A DNA stretch of 64,000 bases from Armigeres subalbatus (lineage: Eukaryota > Arthropoda > Insecta > Diptera > Culicidae), in the NCBI RefSeq assembly GCF_024139115.2, contig NC_085140.1, forward strand, positions 339,140,966-339,204,965, written 5' to 3'. Positions 11,427 to 21,303 of the stretch are shown piece by piece. The position numbers and the translations under genes are program-made. Each line of letters begins with the position of its first letter. The first letter of the stretch is position 1. The notes under the pieces were generated by a model. It was not told the DNA's origin. It ran no database searches and saw nothing but the letters and a program-made list of their open reading frames with translations.

Positions 11427-11866
11427 CGAGCGAGCTCGGTGGTCTAGTGGCTACCGCTTCTGCCTTATAAGCAGGAGGTCGTGGGTTCAATTCCAGGCTC
11501 GCCCCTTTCCTACTTTGTATTTCTATCTTAGTTCTTTCTGTGTTTCACGTTATATCAAAACGATTCCTACTGTTATAACCTTCCCCACAATCTCAAAACC
11601 TCCCGTGGCACCTATGAGAGGTCGTAGAGTTCTCCGCATCTTTCTTAAGTAGGTGTCCAACAAACCATCCCTCCCCTTCCTCAGCATTCGCAAGGACGTG
11701 GCCAGGACAGATCTCGACTATTGGAGAGTGCATTGTTTCCATCTAAGAGTTAGTGATTATTCCCAAATCAATACCTGTGGTAACGGATGAAAGTGATGCT
11801 ACTTTCATACAATAGTCTTGGCTTGTACCACCTACGAATTTGTGCGAACTGCTAAATGCTAATGCT
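11427..11866 (+). mobile_element. tRNA-derived SINE, 440 bp, with a 23-bp TSD
   Basis: The head (11428-11504) is tRNA-like. A 7-bp acceptor pair, GAGCGAG with CTCGCCC, matches at 6 of 7 positions. A-box sequence TGGTCTAGTGG, a D stem CGGT/ACCG, an anticodon arm TCTGC-CTTATAA-GCAGG (loop reads TAT) and a B-box GGTTCAATTCC follow. The T stem is mostly unpaired, so it is unlikely to be a working tRNA-Ile. About 300 bp of tRNA-unrelated body follows, and the 3' end has GCTAAATGCTAATGCT, a short-repeat tail typical of some insect SINEs. An internal pol III promoter is implied by the A and B boxes. A related degenerate copy lies near 16350-16515. It could be a known Aedes family; I cannot name it from sequence alone. 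Confidence 0.88.
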
Positions 11867-11889
11867 AAGAATCTAACAATTTCGCATAT
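11867..11889. repeat. Target site duplication, right copy (23 bp)
   Basis: Exact copy of 11404-11426, directly after the SINE tail. Confidence 0.95.
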
Positions 11890-14460
11890 GCCAAGTTCTT
11901 ATACAGGTTTAGGTAGGTTCTTTTCTTATACACAATAGTTATAAAATCTAAAAGTCACTGTTAGGGTGTAGTTTATGAAAGAGCCCAAAGGCGAAAATCA
12001 AAAAGGTGCGCCATTAATACAAATTATCAGTTTTGGTCATATGGAACGTCCGCAAAATTTTTGAAAATTCATTTTTTAAATCGGAAAAAAATGTTATTTC
12101 TATAAAATGACGAAAACGAATAAACGAACACGTTGCTCTCTTTTATTATTTCCTACATGGACAGTAATCCTTCTTGATATTGCAAAGTCATCAATAATCT
12201 GATGTGGACAAACCAAGGATTGCGTTTGCGTAGATGGCATGAGACATGCAAATTCTCAAATAGCACGTCCTTCTCGATTGATCACTTTAAATGCTAACAA
12301 ACTAAATGCCTACACAATTTGCACTGTTTTTTTTTTCATTCCAATAAATGCCGCAGGCTGATTCCTCTGGGCAGTATCAATGACTTCTAATTTGCAGAAC
12401 ATGAATTAGTTTGGGCCTGGCACTGTGATTGATACTCCACCACTATATTGGGCAGCCATACGGGGGTTCCAGAGCTAACTAACGATAAGCCAATACAACC
12501 AACGTGACAGAATTCTCCGCCGTTGTGCAAGAGCAGAAAGGTGGCATTAAAACATGTTCGTGCTGCCACCAGATTGTGTAGTGCCTATCTACCTACCTAC
12601 TCGCGGGGCGTGTATAATTATTAATTAACTTGCGCTCCAGTTTTGTAACAGTCAGTGGTGCAATTTTGAATATTCGCACGGTGTGCAGCAGTACGTTCGG
12701 TTAGGCATAGAACCAAAACGAATCAATATTAGAGCTCTAGACACGTCTTGAAGCCCACCGAATGTCGAATTAGGAACATGCAATTTGATTGATTACGGTC
12801 ATTAATCTTATTGGAAATTATGCTAAAAAACAGCGCACCAAACGTCATCGAAATCAATTACCTTGTCGACGGGGAATGTAGCAGTCAAGGCATTCCAAAG
12901 CGGTCCGGTGCAAAATGCGTTTAAGTGAAATGACATTCTGAAGCAGAAGTAGTGGATAACCAATTCATACATGCTTGATGGATTAGCAAATACCAATGGA
13001 TGATTTTGAAGACTTGTTTTATTTCATAATGCATTTGATCTTTGGAACTGACTCCAATCTAAAAATAAAATTATCAAACAGCTTACATTCACATTCAGGA
13101 TCTAAACATATCACAGCAAAAAACAAACAGCAAACTGCTGTACGCCCAGAACAGAACTCAGATAGAACAGACCATAAAATAAACAAAGCAATATTAGAAA
13201 TTACAATTGTAGTAAAAATCAGTGCAAACGTTATTTCCGCCATTTCCCACGCATCTTACCGCTTGGCTTAAAAATCCTTAATTTAGTGACGGATTAGAAA
13301 TTTTCTAAACGGCGTAGCCTTCTAACACAAACTTCAAATATTATATGCAAAACCCTCATCCAGCAATCAATCGATCAATGAATACGTGCACTCTCGTCTC
13401 ATTCGATGGATGTTGGTGCGGGGCCATAGGGTCCACGATTATATAGAAGCCAAATACTTCAGACTTCCAAACGGCTGCTCGAAGTGTAATGATTGTTCTC
13501 ACGATCGAATTCAGTTAGTAAAATGTGCGATCTGTATTTTTTTGTTTCAAAGCAACAGCACGTGCACTACAACTATAATAGAATACTACAGTAATGGAAA
13601 CCGCCATCGAAAGACACGACTAATGCGATATCTATGAATATTTGGTAATAGGTGGTAATTTGGCATGGGTCTTTTTCTTTTCTTTCTTGCGCCGTAGTTG
13701 CTACATAAATCATGAATTATCTAATCTTATTAGATTGATCTCAACCGAGTGCAGTTAGTTTTGTGGGAAATGATTAATATTTACCGTTTGGAAATCACTT
13801 AATGGTTATGGTGCTCGTGAGTAGGATTGTCTGCTGTTTTGATTGACCGAATGCGATTTGAAGGGAGTTCGTGTGTAGGCCTCCCGTTTAAATCATGTTT
13901 GCTTTACTCGTACACTCAGTGTACGTAAAGGTTATTAGATCACTCCAAGGATGATTTTTAGGAAGCCAGAGCTCGACGAATTTGATTTTTTTACTATACT
14001 GGGTGTCGTTACGTTGAAAGGGAAGTTTTCGAACGTTACTAGCGTTTTTATCTTTCGATGGATTTTAAAGATTTATATATCAATCGATTCGGATACTCTC
14101 CAGCAATTTGCCAATTTCATTGAAACTTAAGATTAATAAAGATAAGCTATTGAACATCTCAATTCTTATCAAAGCCACTTAAAATCTCAGATGCAACCAA
14201 TCCCGTTCGTGCATTCCTAACATGGACATCAGAATACTGTAAGTCACGGACCTTTGGGCCCACCACAAGATTTCCGCTTGCCGTGCACGAGTCATTAGGG
14301 ATGAATGCCCTTCTGGCTTAATATTCCTAAAAAAACAGTGGGTAATGTCTATGGCATAACCGCGAAGTGCACGTAGGTTTGAATATAAAAAATCGACGAT
14401 AACAGCCCAAACATTATTATTAAAATTTCGTGACCAACTACAAAAAAATCAAGCGGATGT
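11890..14460. other. No gene recognised; mostly non-repetitive
   Basis: No coding signature or structural repeat stands out. The short frames at 12996-13271 and 13386-13637 have no recognisable motif. Base composition is mixed, and the stretch at 12590-13300 shows none of the repeats seen elsewhere in the window, so it may be host sequence. Confidence 0.4.
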
Positions 14461-14468
14461 TGCGTTAG
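14461..14468. repeat. 8-bp target site duplication, left copy
   Basis: TGCGTTAG, repeated exactly at 17031-17038, brackets the hAT-like element. Confidence 0.75.
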
Positions 14469-15360
14469 CAGCCCTGGTAGCAGGTCACTTTTAAGTGACT
14501 TGGTCGCTTTTTTCGGGCAAGTCACTAAAAAGTCTCTTTTTTCGACCTTAAGTCACTAAAGTCACTTTTTCTCGCAAAAAGTCACTATTTTCAACTATTT
14601 TGAAACTATTGACTAAGATTTATGAATGAAGCTTTATGTATCCGTCGGATGATGCTTTGTTCATGGCGGAAATGAAATTACGGATCTTGGGAAAACTCTG
14701 ATTGCTCTGAAACTTCGCCAGCCATTTTACTCGCTGCTCTTATTGGCATTTCACCAGTAGCTAATTGAAGGTGTTTTACGTCAGAATTCATGAATTGGTA
14801 TATGGCCATGCAAGCAGGAGACCTGACTATTTGGATGTTTTTAACTATCAGACTTTCTACAGAAAGGGGGAGGTGGGGAGACTTGATTCCTTGAGAGACT
14901 TGACCCCTTGGGAGACTAGCGTATTTTTCTAATAAATCCTCTAGACAAATGATCGTTATGTGGCGAGTTATTTTTTGGATTGACAATCTTATTTACTCTA
15001 TTATTTACTTTGTTTTGTCCCTCCTGAAGATTTTTTAGCGGCTACGAAAATTTTTAACAACTCCTCCCAACAATGACCAAATGCTATCATTTTTTCACAG
15101 CACAAAGTCATCAGTATGCTAAATTGTTTTTACTGATAAAAATTCCTACATTCCATTACAATTTCAGGATATTTGGATTTTTAATTGTTGCCCGAGCAAG
15201 TTGTTGGAGAAGGAACAATACCCTCCGAATATTTTCAAATTCAACTTTTGACAGCAGCGCGTGATATTTTGGTAGAATAAAATAATTGATTTTAAATCTA
15301 AATAATGATATTTGCATCTATGATTGTACTGCAATCGAATTGAGGGGAGGTACATTAAAT

Positions 15361-15368
15361 ATGTAAGG
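15361..15368. repeat. 8-bp TSD of the nested hAT MITE, left copy
   Basis: ATGTAAGG, identical to 16139-16146. Confidence 0.93.
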
Positions 15369-16138
15369 CAGAGGTTCCCAAACTGTGGGTCGCGACCCCC
15401 AGGGGGGTCGTGGGCTGTTCAGTGGTGGGTCGCGAAAGACAAATCTTAATTCATAATTTTGTTACCGTCAACGGTGGTGTCATTGGGCCAAAATGTGGTA
15501 TGTTCCAAGTAAATGAAATGGTATGTTCCAAGAAAATGTTACAAAGCTCCAGTAGTTAACATTGGAATCAAGTTTTAATTAGTTTTTTGTTATACGATAT
15601 TTGGGCAAGTAGAAAGAAGTCCTATACAATCCAAATGTAAGCCCCGAACCCAATCCAAAACCAATACTAAACCTTTTAACCTTGTAACATTTTTCCCTAA
15701 GACGCTCAATATTAATTATTTCAATACTAAACCAATTCGAATCCGATCTAAATCAAATCAAAATCTATTCAAAATTCAATCCAAATCTAATTCAAATCCA
15801 ATCCAAATCTAATTCAAATCCAATCCAAATCTAATTCAAATCCAATATGAATTCAATCCTAATCAAATCGAAATCCAATTCAAATCCAAATCTGAATAAA
15901 TTTCAAATTCAATCCAAATCCAACCCAAATTCAATTCAAATTCCATCCAAATCCAATCCAAAAAAATAACGATTTTTTGACAAATACAATATAAAGCAAA
16001 TTATTATAATTTGTGCAATCTAACGCGAATTCATTTTTATCTAATTTCACAAAATCAATGCATTTGGTATTTGGTGGGTCGCAAGCCATATGGGATTCTG
16101 CTAGGTGGGTCGCATATCCAAAAGTTTGGGAACCTCTG
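15369..16138. mobile_element. Non-autonomous hAT element (MITE), 770 bp
   Basis: The ends are perfect 16-bp inverted repeats, CAGAGGTTCCCAAACT at 15369-15384 and its complement at 16123-16138. They continue into GGGTCGCGACCC / GGTGGGTCGC motifs well known in hAT families. The element is flanked by an exact 8-bp duplication ATGTAAGG. It encodes no transposase, so it would have relied on an enzyme supplied in trans. The interior holds a CAAATCTAATTCAAATCC-type tandem repeat (about 15730-15960). Confidence 0.93.
15730..15960. repeat. Internal tandem repeat of the MITE (about 22 bp, AATCCAAATCTAATTCAAAT)
   Basis: Units of roughly 10-11 and 22 bp (AATCCAAAT, CTAATTCAAATCC) run through the MITE centre. 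Several adjacent 22-bp units near 15780-15850 are identical or nearly so; the flanks are degenerate. Confidence 0.8.
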
Positions 16139-16146
16139 ATGTAAGG
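16139..16146. repeat. 8-bp TSD of the nested hAT MITE, right copy
   Basis: ATGTAAGG, identical to 15361-15368. Confidence 0.93.
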
Positions 16147-16354
16147 AATCCCCATAGTAGTTTTGCTGCAAGAACATGAGAAAAAGCCGTTTTTTCTCCT
16201 AACATCCACTTTGATCAATATTTTAGAATTTTCCAAAATATATTATGATGATAATTTATACATTTTAAATGGCATAAATGTAAAAGATTCAAATATGAAA
16301 AATTGTGATTTTTTTTAGATTTTGTTAGATTTGTTAGCTTTTGTTAACTTTTGA

Positions 16355-16515
16355 ATAAGTCGAGTCCGATGGTCCTGCATTATAAGCAGGAGGTCGAGCG
16401 TTTAATGCCAGGCTCGTAGTTTCGTTTTCAACCAAAACGATCCGTACTGTTGTTTCTTTTGCACCAATAATTCCACATATGACAAATCTGCATCTTTCTT
16501 AAGTAGGTGTTCAGC
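16355..16515 (+). mobile_element. Degenerate copy of the 11.4-kb SINE
   Basis: Matches to the SINE at 11427-11866 include the anticodon arm and T region (CATTATAAGCAGGAGGTCG, then GCCAGGCTCG), CCAAAACGAT(T/C)C(C/G)TACTGTT in the body, and GCATCTTTCTTAAGTAGGTGT. The D arm and most of the distal body are missing. No TSD was found. Confidence 0.75.
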
Positions 16516-17030
16516 TAATCCAATGATCGTAATTTCCACTCATTCTCACGAGAAGAGAATATTCCTTCACGCATTTTTGCCGAGAAATCATTTTTCGGGA
16601 AAGAAACACAGGTCTTATAAGTGATAACCTAGCTATATAGTGATTTGCTTGCAGGACTACTAATAATTTTGAGTAATCCTGCTTTTGACTGACTGACTGA
16701 TATTTAGTTTCCGTGGGATAAAAAAAGAGCGGCCAATACAATTTTACTTAGTAACTAAGTAGATAAAAGTTAGCTTGCACGATTTACGTTTCTCTTCTGA
16801 GTTCGTTATGAGATTGTGGTGAGTGAAAGTTGTTCTCCGCCACAAATTACGAAAAAAGATTCTCCTTCGACCCAAAAACGCTTGAATTCGTCTCATCAAA
16901 CTTGCAACTGAAACTAAAAGTCACTATTTGGTCACTTTTTCTGCAACTGAAAGTCACTATTTGGTCCCTTTTTTCGTCAGCTTTGGTCACTAAAGTCACT
17001 ATTTTGAGGGGCATTGGTCGCTACCAGCCC

Positions 17031-17038
17031 TGCGTTAG
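17031..17038. repeat. 8-bp target site duplication, right copy
   Basis: TGCGTTAG, identical to 14461-14468. Confidence 0.75.
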
Positions 17039-17219
17039 GAAATAGACGCCAGAAAAGAGCAACAAGAGTAGAAAAATAAGAAACCCATCACGAACGCGTC
17101 GATGATAATGACGCTTTGGCTGAGAAAGGAACGAGATACAAGGCGTTCGCTGATTGGTCGACCAATCGGGAAGCAGAGAAGATTAAAAATTAAGTATGAG
17201 AACGGTTCGTCATCCCATA

Positions 17220-17385
17220 GCTCTTATTTCCATCCCATGAAAAACAAAGCAATGAAAACGAATTTGGTTTGTTTTTTATTTTTGTGATTTTTTTCACCAG
17301 TGAGCACGCTTGTTAGCAAAAAGAAGCGACGAGATTGGTGTTCAGTGAGATGGAAAACGGAACAGTTACCCTATATAAGAAAAGT
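17220..17385 (+). repeat. Dispersed repeat shared with 55783-55955, ending at a TATA-like box
   Basis: This stretch, from GAAAAACAAAGCAAT through CAGTGAGCACGC, GTTAGCAAAAA and GTGAGATGGAAAACGGAACA to CCCTATATAAG, is found in reverse complement at 55783-55955. A fragment (CCCATGAAAAACAAAGCAAT) is also present at 45467. The second copy sits inside a MITE, which supports this being a mobile sequence. No terminal repeats were identified. The TATATAAG and following GC-poor leader could be a promoter carried by the repeat; this is unproven. Confidence 0.7.
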
Positions 17386-17461
17386 GCATTCTCTCGCAAT
17401 GCTTTCAATTTTCACTCTTTAGTCATCACGCGAAATACATCGTTATTTGAAAAGATCGCTC

Positions 17462-17523
17462 TCTTATTATTATAATTATTATAATTATTATTATCTCTTA
17501 TTATTATAATTATTATTATTTAG
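17462..17523. repeat. ATT/TTA trinucleotide microsatellite
   Basis: Uninterrupted or nearly uninterrupted TTATTATAATTATTATTA-type repeats of about 60 bp. Confidence 0.9.
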
Positions 17524-17529
17524 ACTGAG

Positions 17530-18450
17530 CCGAAACAAACAGCCTTTTTAAGGCTATAAGAGTCAAATAAGTTTCTCCTTCAGTCGCTATCGTATGTACT
17601 CGGAGGCCTTCAGTCCTTGCTGAGCCTACTGATGGCTCATTCCATGCAGTACATCAGAGGGAAGGTTCTAGCTGTCGAGGCTAATATTCCGACAGTTCCA
17701 GCGCTACCTAAATCAGTGATTTTTGAATCCTGTCTAACCCATATATGAGAAGGGCTGTAAGACGAAAGATAAAAAAGACAAAACGTCGAATGCACAAATT
17801 TTCAAAATCTTCTATTCTATGCAATCTAACTGATTGAGACAAAATGTTGAATTATATGTTAAGAATATGTTTCCGAACTATAATCAAGAATCTGAAGGTT
17901 CGAAGGCCTCCATTTGAAGACCACTTCGCGAAGTGATGAGATTTTATCATAGGCGCTAGGCAAATATGGGAAAGTAGAACACGTTGTTCGTGAACAATTC
18001 TCGAAGGAATCGGGTCTCGGTCATATGGTATACCGGAGTTCGTGAAGTATATTTGGATGCAAAAAAGGACATTCCACCGACGATTGATGTCGGTCACCGA
18101 AAAGGAAGAGTATATTACAACGGTCTTAGTGTTTTCTATGCGAAGCTTCTGGTCATAGGAAAGAATCTTGTCCTCAATGCGTCCAAAATAGGCAGGAGAA
18201 AAGGCAACACAAAGTGGTAGCTGGTAATACATACGCCGGAGTTGTCGAATGAACGCATACTGTACCAGAAGCGCTGGAGGAGTATTTGATCGAAGAGGAA
18301 GTCAATGATCAAACGGAAGCAAAAGAAGTTCTACTAAACGATGATGATACTGGACCATATTCTGTTGAGCAACAACAAAAAAAAACATAGAGAAATTGGA
18401 GGTGGTAGCCACATCAATACAAGAGGCCAAGTGGTCAACATTTTCAAAAG
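17530..18450. other. No gene recognised
   Basis: Overlapping short frames on both strands at 17852-18232 share no motif with known families. I see no repeat boundaries. The sequence could be an old element remnant or host DNA. Confidence 0.4.
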
Positions 18451-18451
18451 T

Positions 18452-18800
18452 ATGCCCCTCACCATAAACAACGTAAAAATATTCATAGCTTAAAATTTTC
18501 AACAGACCTCCGTAAAAGTAAAAAAAAGCCGATTTTTCAACGGCAATCAACAGATTTCATATTGATTAGAACTGTTCACCATTTTGAAAAGTATTACAGA
18601 TTCAAAGTGCCACCCTCCATTTCAATTAACATCTTAAATAAAGTCTCCAGGCAAATTTTTGACCAAATTCATGAAGATTTATTGCAGCAGTATTAAAGCT
18701 GTTGGTTGCAGTAATAAACTCGACTTTTTTCTTTTTTTTACTGAGGTCTGTTGGAAATATGAGGCGCGCAATTCTTTTACGTTGTTTATGGTGAGAGGCA
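18452..18800. repeat. Diverged inverted repeat, arms of about 85 bp
   Basis: The left arm (18452-18540) reads CTCACCATAAACAACGTAAAA, then TTCAACAGACCTC and AGTAAAAAAAAG. Its reverse complement occurs at 18716-18800 with substitutions in the middle. The spacer of roughly 175 bp is not recognised. It may be an old MITE or fold-back element. Confidence 0.7.
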
Positions 18801-18844
18801 TTTTTCATCGATGCTGGGTTATTAGGCCAGGCCGTTAGGCAAGG

Positions 18845-19565
18845 TGGAAGAATTAAGAAGGACGAAGGAAGAAGGAAAAAGAAAGAAAGAAGAAGAATAA
18901 ACGAAGACGGGAGAAAGAAGGAAGAAAGCGAAAAATAAGAATGAAGAAGAAAGAAGAAAGAAGAAAGAAGGAATAAAGAAGAAGGAAGAAGGAAAAGGAA
19001 AAGGAAAAGGAGGAGGAAGAAGGAAGAAAGAAAAGGAGAAAGAAAAGGAAGAAATAAAAAGGAAGAAAGAAAAGGAAGAAAGAAGAAGGAAGAAGGAAGA
19101 AGGAAGAAGAATGAAGGAAAGAAAGAAAAAAGAAGACGGAAGAAGGAAGAAGGAAGAAGGAAGAAAGAAGAAGGAAGAAGGAAGACGGAAGAAGAATGAA
19201 GGAAAGAAGGAAGAAGGAAAAAGGAAGAAGGAAGACGGAAGAAGGAAGAAGAAAGAAGGAAAAAGTAAGATGAAAGAGGGAAGAAGAAAGATGGATGGAG
19301 GAAGAAGGAAAAAGGAAGAAGAAAGAAGGAAGAAGGAAAAAGGAAGAAGGAAGAAGGAAAAAGGAAGAAGGATGGAGAATGAAGTAAGAAGGAAAAAAGG
19401 AAAAAAGGGGAAGGAAAAAGGAAGAAGGAAGAAGAAAGAAGGAATAAGAAAGAAGGAAGAAGGAAAAAGGACGAAGGAAGAAGGAAAAAGGAAGCAGGAA
19501 GCAGGAAAAAGAAAGATAGAAGAAGGAAGGTGCAAGAAGAGAGAAGGAAGAAGGGGTAAGGTGAA
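18845..19565 (+). repeat. Purine-only simple repeat (GAAGGAA)n, about 720 bp
   Basis: The plus strand is almost entirely A and G, mostly GAAGGAAGAAGGAAAAAGGA-type units with few C or T interruptions. The long frames read through it on both strands (Lys/Glu/Arg-rich on plus, Phe/Leu/Ser-rich on minus) are composition artefacts. Mirror-symmetric homopurine tracts of this sort can form triplex DNA and are hard to assemble. Confidence 0.95.
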
Positions 19566-19605
19566 GAAAGAACTTCTTATTTTTCACTTTTTGATTCTTT
19601 TTGCT

Positions 19606-19710
19606 AATTCGGCCTAATGGCCATTCGGCCTAATGACCGTTCGGCCTAATGACCGTTCGGCCTAATGACCATTCGGCCTAATGACCTTCGGCCAAATGGC
19701 CTGACACCTT
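19606..19710. repeat. 16-bp tandem repeat GGCCTAATGACCGTTC
   Basis: About five units of GGCCTAATGACC(G/A)TTC follow the purine tract. A fragment of related sequence, TTATTAGGCCAGGCCGTTAGG, lies on the other side at 18818, so the purine tract seems to have grown inside such an array. The motif resembles the larger GGCC-rich satellite at 43.6 kb. Confidence 0.85.
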
Positions 19711-20141
19711 TTTCATCCATCATCATGCGAGAACGATTAGAAAAAACCTGTGGTGTGCTGCGGTGGGAGTCAAACCTTAACAGTAAAAGCCGTGGGATGC
19801 ACTTATTCTAGCAACACCATCACGCTATCTGCATGTATGCATTAGGTTACAGTGACCAAACGTTCCGGATTATGCGGGACAGTCTACTTGCCTCTCATTG
19901 CCTAGCGCTTCGGAAAACGTTCCGCATTCCATGATGAATCTGTGAAGCCTGTGAATTAAGGGAACTTTAGCCTACTGAAGTTGAAGGTCTTGAGGGTCTA
20001 CTGAAGTTATAGGATGAAAATAATTTTGTAATTGTATTACCTAGTGGGATTTAGTGAAGAAATTTATATGTATATAATTTTGAATAGAGTTGGAAAGGCT
20101 TTTCTCAACGACGCTGCCAAATTTTTTAAGAAATAAAAATT

Positions 20142-20146
20142 GGAAT
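20142..20146. repeat. 5-bp TSD of the solo LTR, left copy
   Basis: GGAAT, repeated at 20789-20793. Confidence 0.7.
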
Positions 20147-20788
20147 TGTTACACCCTCCGGGTGCAAGAAAACGATCTCAAGTGGGTTGGTGAACGAACT
20201 CAACTAAAAATATATTTTCTTGAATAATAATAATAAAATAAAATACAATAAACATACAATCTAGTTTTCTTCCTCAACAAACCTTTTCCTGCTATTTGTC
20301 TTCAGACTAGCGGACGATTCTAAACAAAGAATTAATTTAGTTACAAACAAATCTAAATACGAAGAAACTATCTAGGATCAAACTTACGGTAAACAACGGT
20401 AGCACAATTCTCAAAGACGATGACTCAATTGAGAGACAAACAAGACGATGAACCGTACCGTAATAATCTACAAACGACAAATTCATAATAACTACATCAC
20501 TTTCGCTTACTCACAAACAAACACTTACTGTATAGCAAAATTCTAACAATTCACAATCATACAATAACGGACATTATCATTTAACATGAAGGATCCAACT
20601 TTGTGGCAAATCTCATCAACATCTGTGATGGCCGTTCTGTTTTCTCTCGCTTCTGCTTCAATTAATTCGCTAATGTTTGTGTGTCGACGGTAAGCAAACA
20701 ACAAAATGGAACGCGTTCGCTGCATCGCTCATCGCGTGCGTTCACGCTATTAACCCTCTCAGGCCCGTCGGAATTACCCACGGCAACA
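20147..20788. mobile_element. Probable solo LTR, 642 bp
   Basis: The segment starts TGTTACACCC and ends GGCAACA, giving the TG...CA termini of LTRs with a short inverted match (TGTT/AACA). An exact 5-bp duplication GGAAT lies on both sides, the length left by many Ty3/gypsy and BEL integrases. There is no second LTR or internal region nearby, so it would be a recombination product. It has an AT-rich centre with AATAAA-like sequences around 20225-20255. The orientation and superfamily cannot be told from one LTR. Confidence 0.7.
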
Positions 20789-20793
20789 GGAAT
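20789..20793. repeat. 5-bp TSD of the solo LTR, right copy
   Basis: GGAAT, identical to 20142-20146. Confidence 0.7.
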
Positions 20794-20799
20794 TATAAA

Positions 20800-20990
20800 A
20801 AACTCATTTCGAAATTCCGCGAAATTCCGTTCAATTTCGTTAAAAAAATGATTTTTCTGTCGAAATTTTTGTCATTTAACGATACGAAACGAAATCAGAA
20901 AATCAGATTTCGTAATACTCAAATTTCGCGGAATTCGAATTAAATTATTTCGAAGGCTCTAAAACAAAATTTTTCGAAATACCGCATATG
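20800..20990. repeat. TTTCG/CGAAA-rich palindromic repeat
   Basis: TTTCGAAATTCCGCGAAATT, GAAATTTTTGTC and AAATTTCGCGGAATTCGAA recur in both orientations. It looks like a small fold-back repeat without clear ends. Confidence 0.5.
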
Positions 20991-21290
20991 CTTACGTTTC
21001 GACATTGATTTTTTTTTTGGAAATCTGAACAATTAAAAATTACAAAACAAAATATCAAAGTACCCCGTCTAAAGGCAGTCTTCAGCGTTTTAATGGTTTA
21101 GATGATTTCATTAAAGGAAACAATAGTAAGAGTTCAAACATCATCCCTACTCTACAGCGTAACGTAATTTGTGAACGGTTTCTAATAATAAAACTAAATT
21201 TATTATATTTGTTCATATTTATTTCAAAACTAATTTTACTCCCGTTAAAATGTATCGTCTTTAGAGCATGTAGAAATAAAATTATTATCA

Positions 21291-21303
21291 CTAGAAGATG
21301 GTA
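21291..21303. repeat. 13-bp TSD of the RTE element, left copy
   Basis: CTAGAAGATGGTA, identical to 22043-22055. Confidence 0.85.

Larger units (their letters stand above)
14469..17030. mobile_element. hAT-like DNA transposon remnant, 2.56 kb, with nested insertions
   Basis: The left end reads CAGCCCTGGTAGC and the right end reads GCTACCAGCCC. As reverse complements these match over CTGGTAGC, with differences at the outermost bases. Both subterminal zones are rich in AAAGTCACTATTT and TAAAGTCACTTTTT motifs in inverted orientation (14485-14610 and 16910-17010). An exact 8-bp repeat flanks the element, the TSD length typical of hAT. No transposase domain is recognisable inside; the 102-residue minus-strand frame at 14678-14986 has no motif I know. 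A second hAT-type element (15369-16138) and a SINE remnant lie inside and so arrived later. Confidence 0.75.

Noticed and set aside
11428..11504. Functional tRNA-Ile (UAU)
   Set aside because: The anticodon arm fits, but the T stem is largely unpaired and the sequence is the head of a TSD-flanked SINE with a second degenerate copy.
15361..16146. CRISPR-like array in the CAAATCTAATTCAAATCC repeat
   Set aside because: Repeats are contiguous without unique spacers and lie within a MITE in a eukaryotic genome.
18822..19617. Lys/Glu-rich and Phe/Ser/Leu-rich frames of 168-244 codons
   Set aside because: Artefacts of a homopurine tract with no stop codons possible in some frames.
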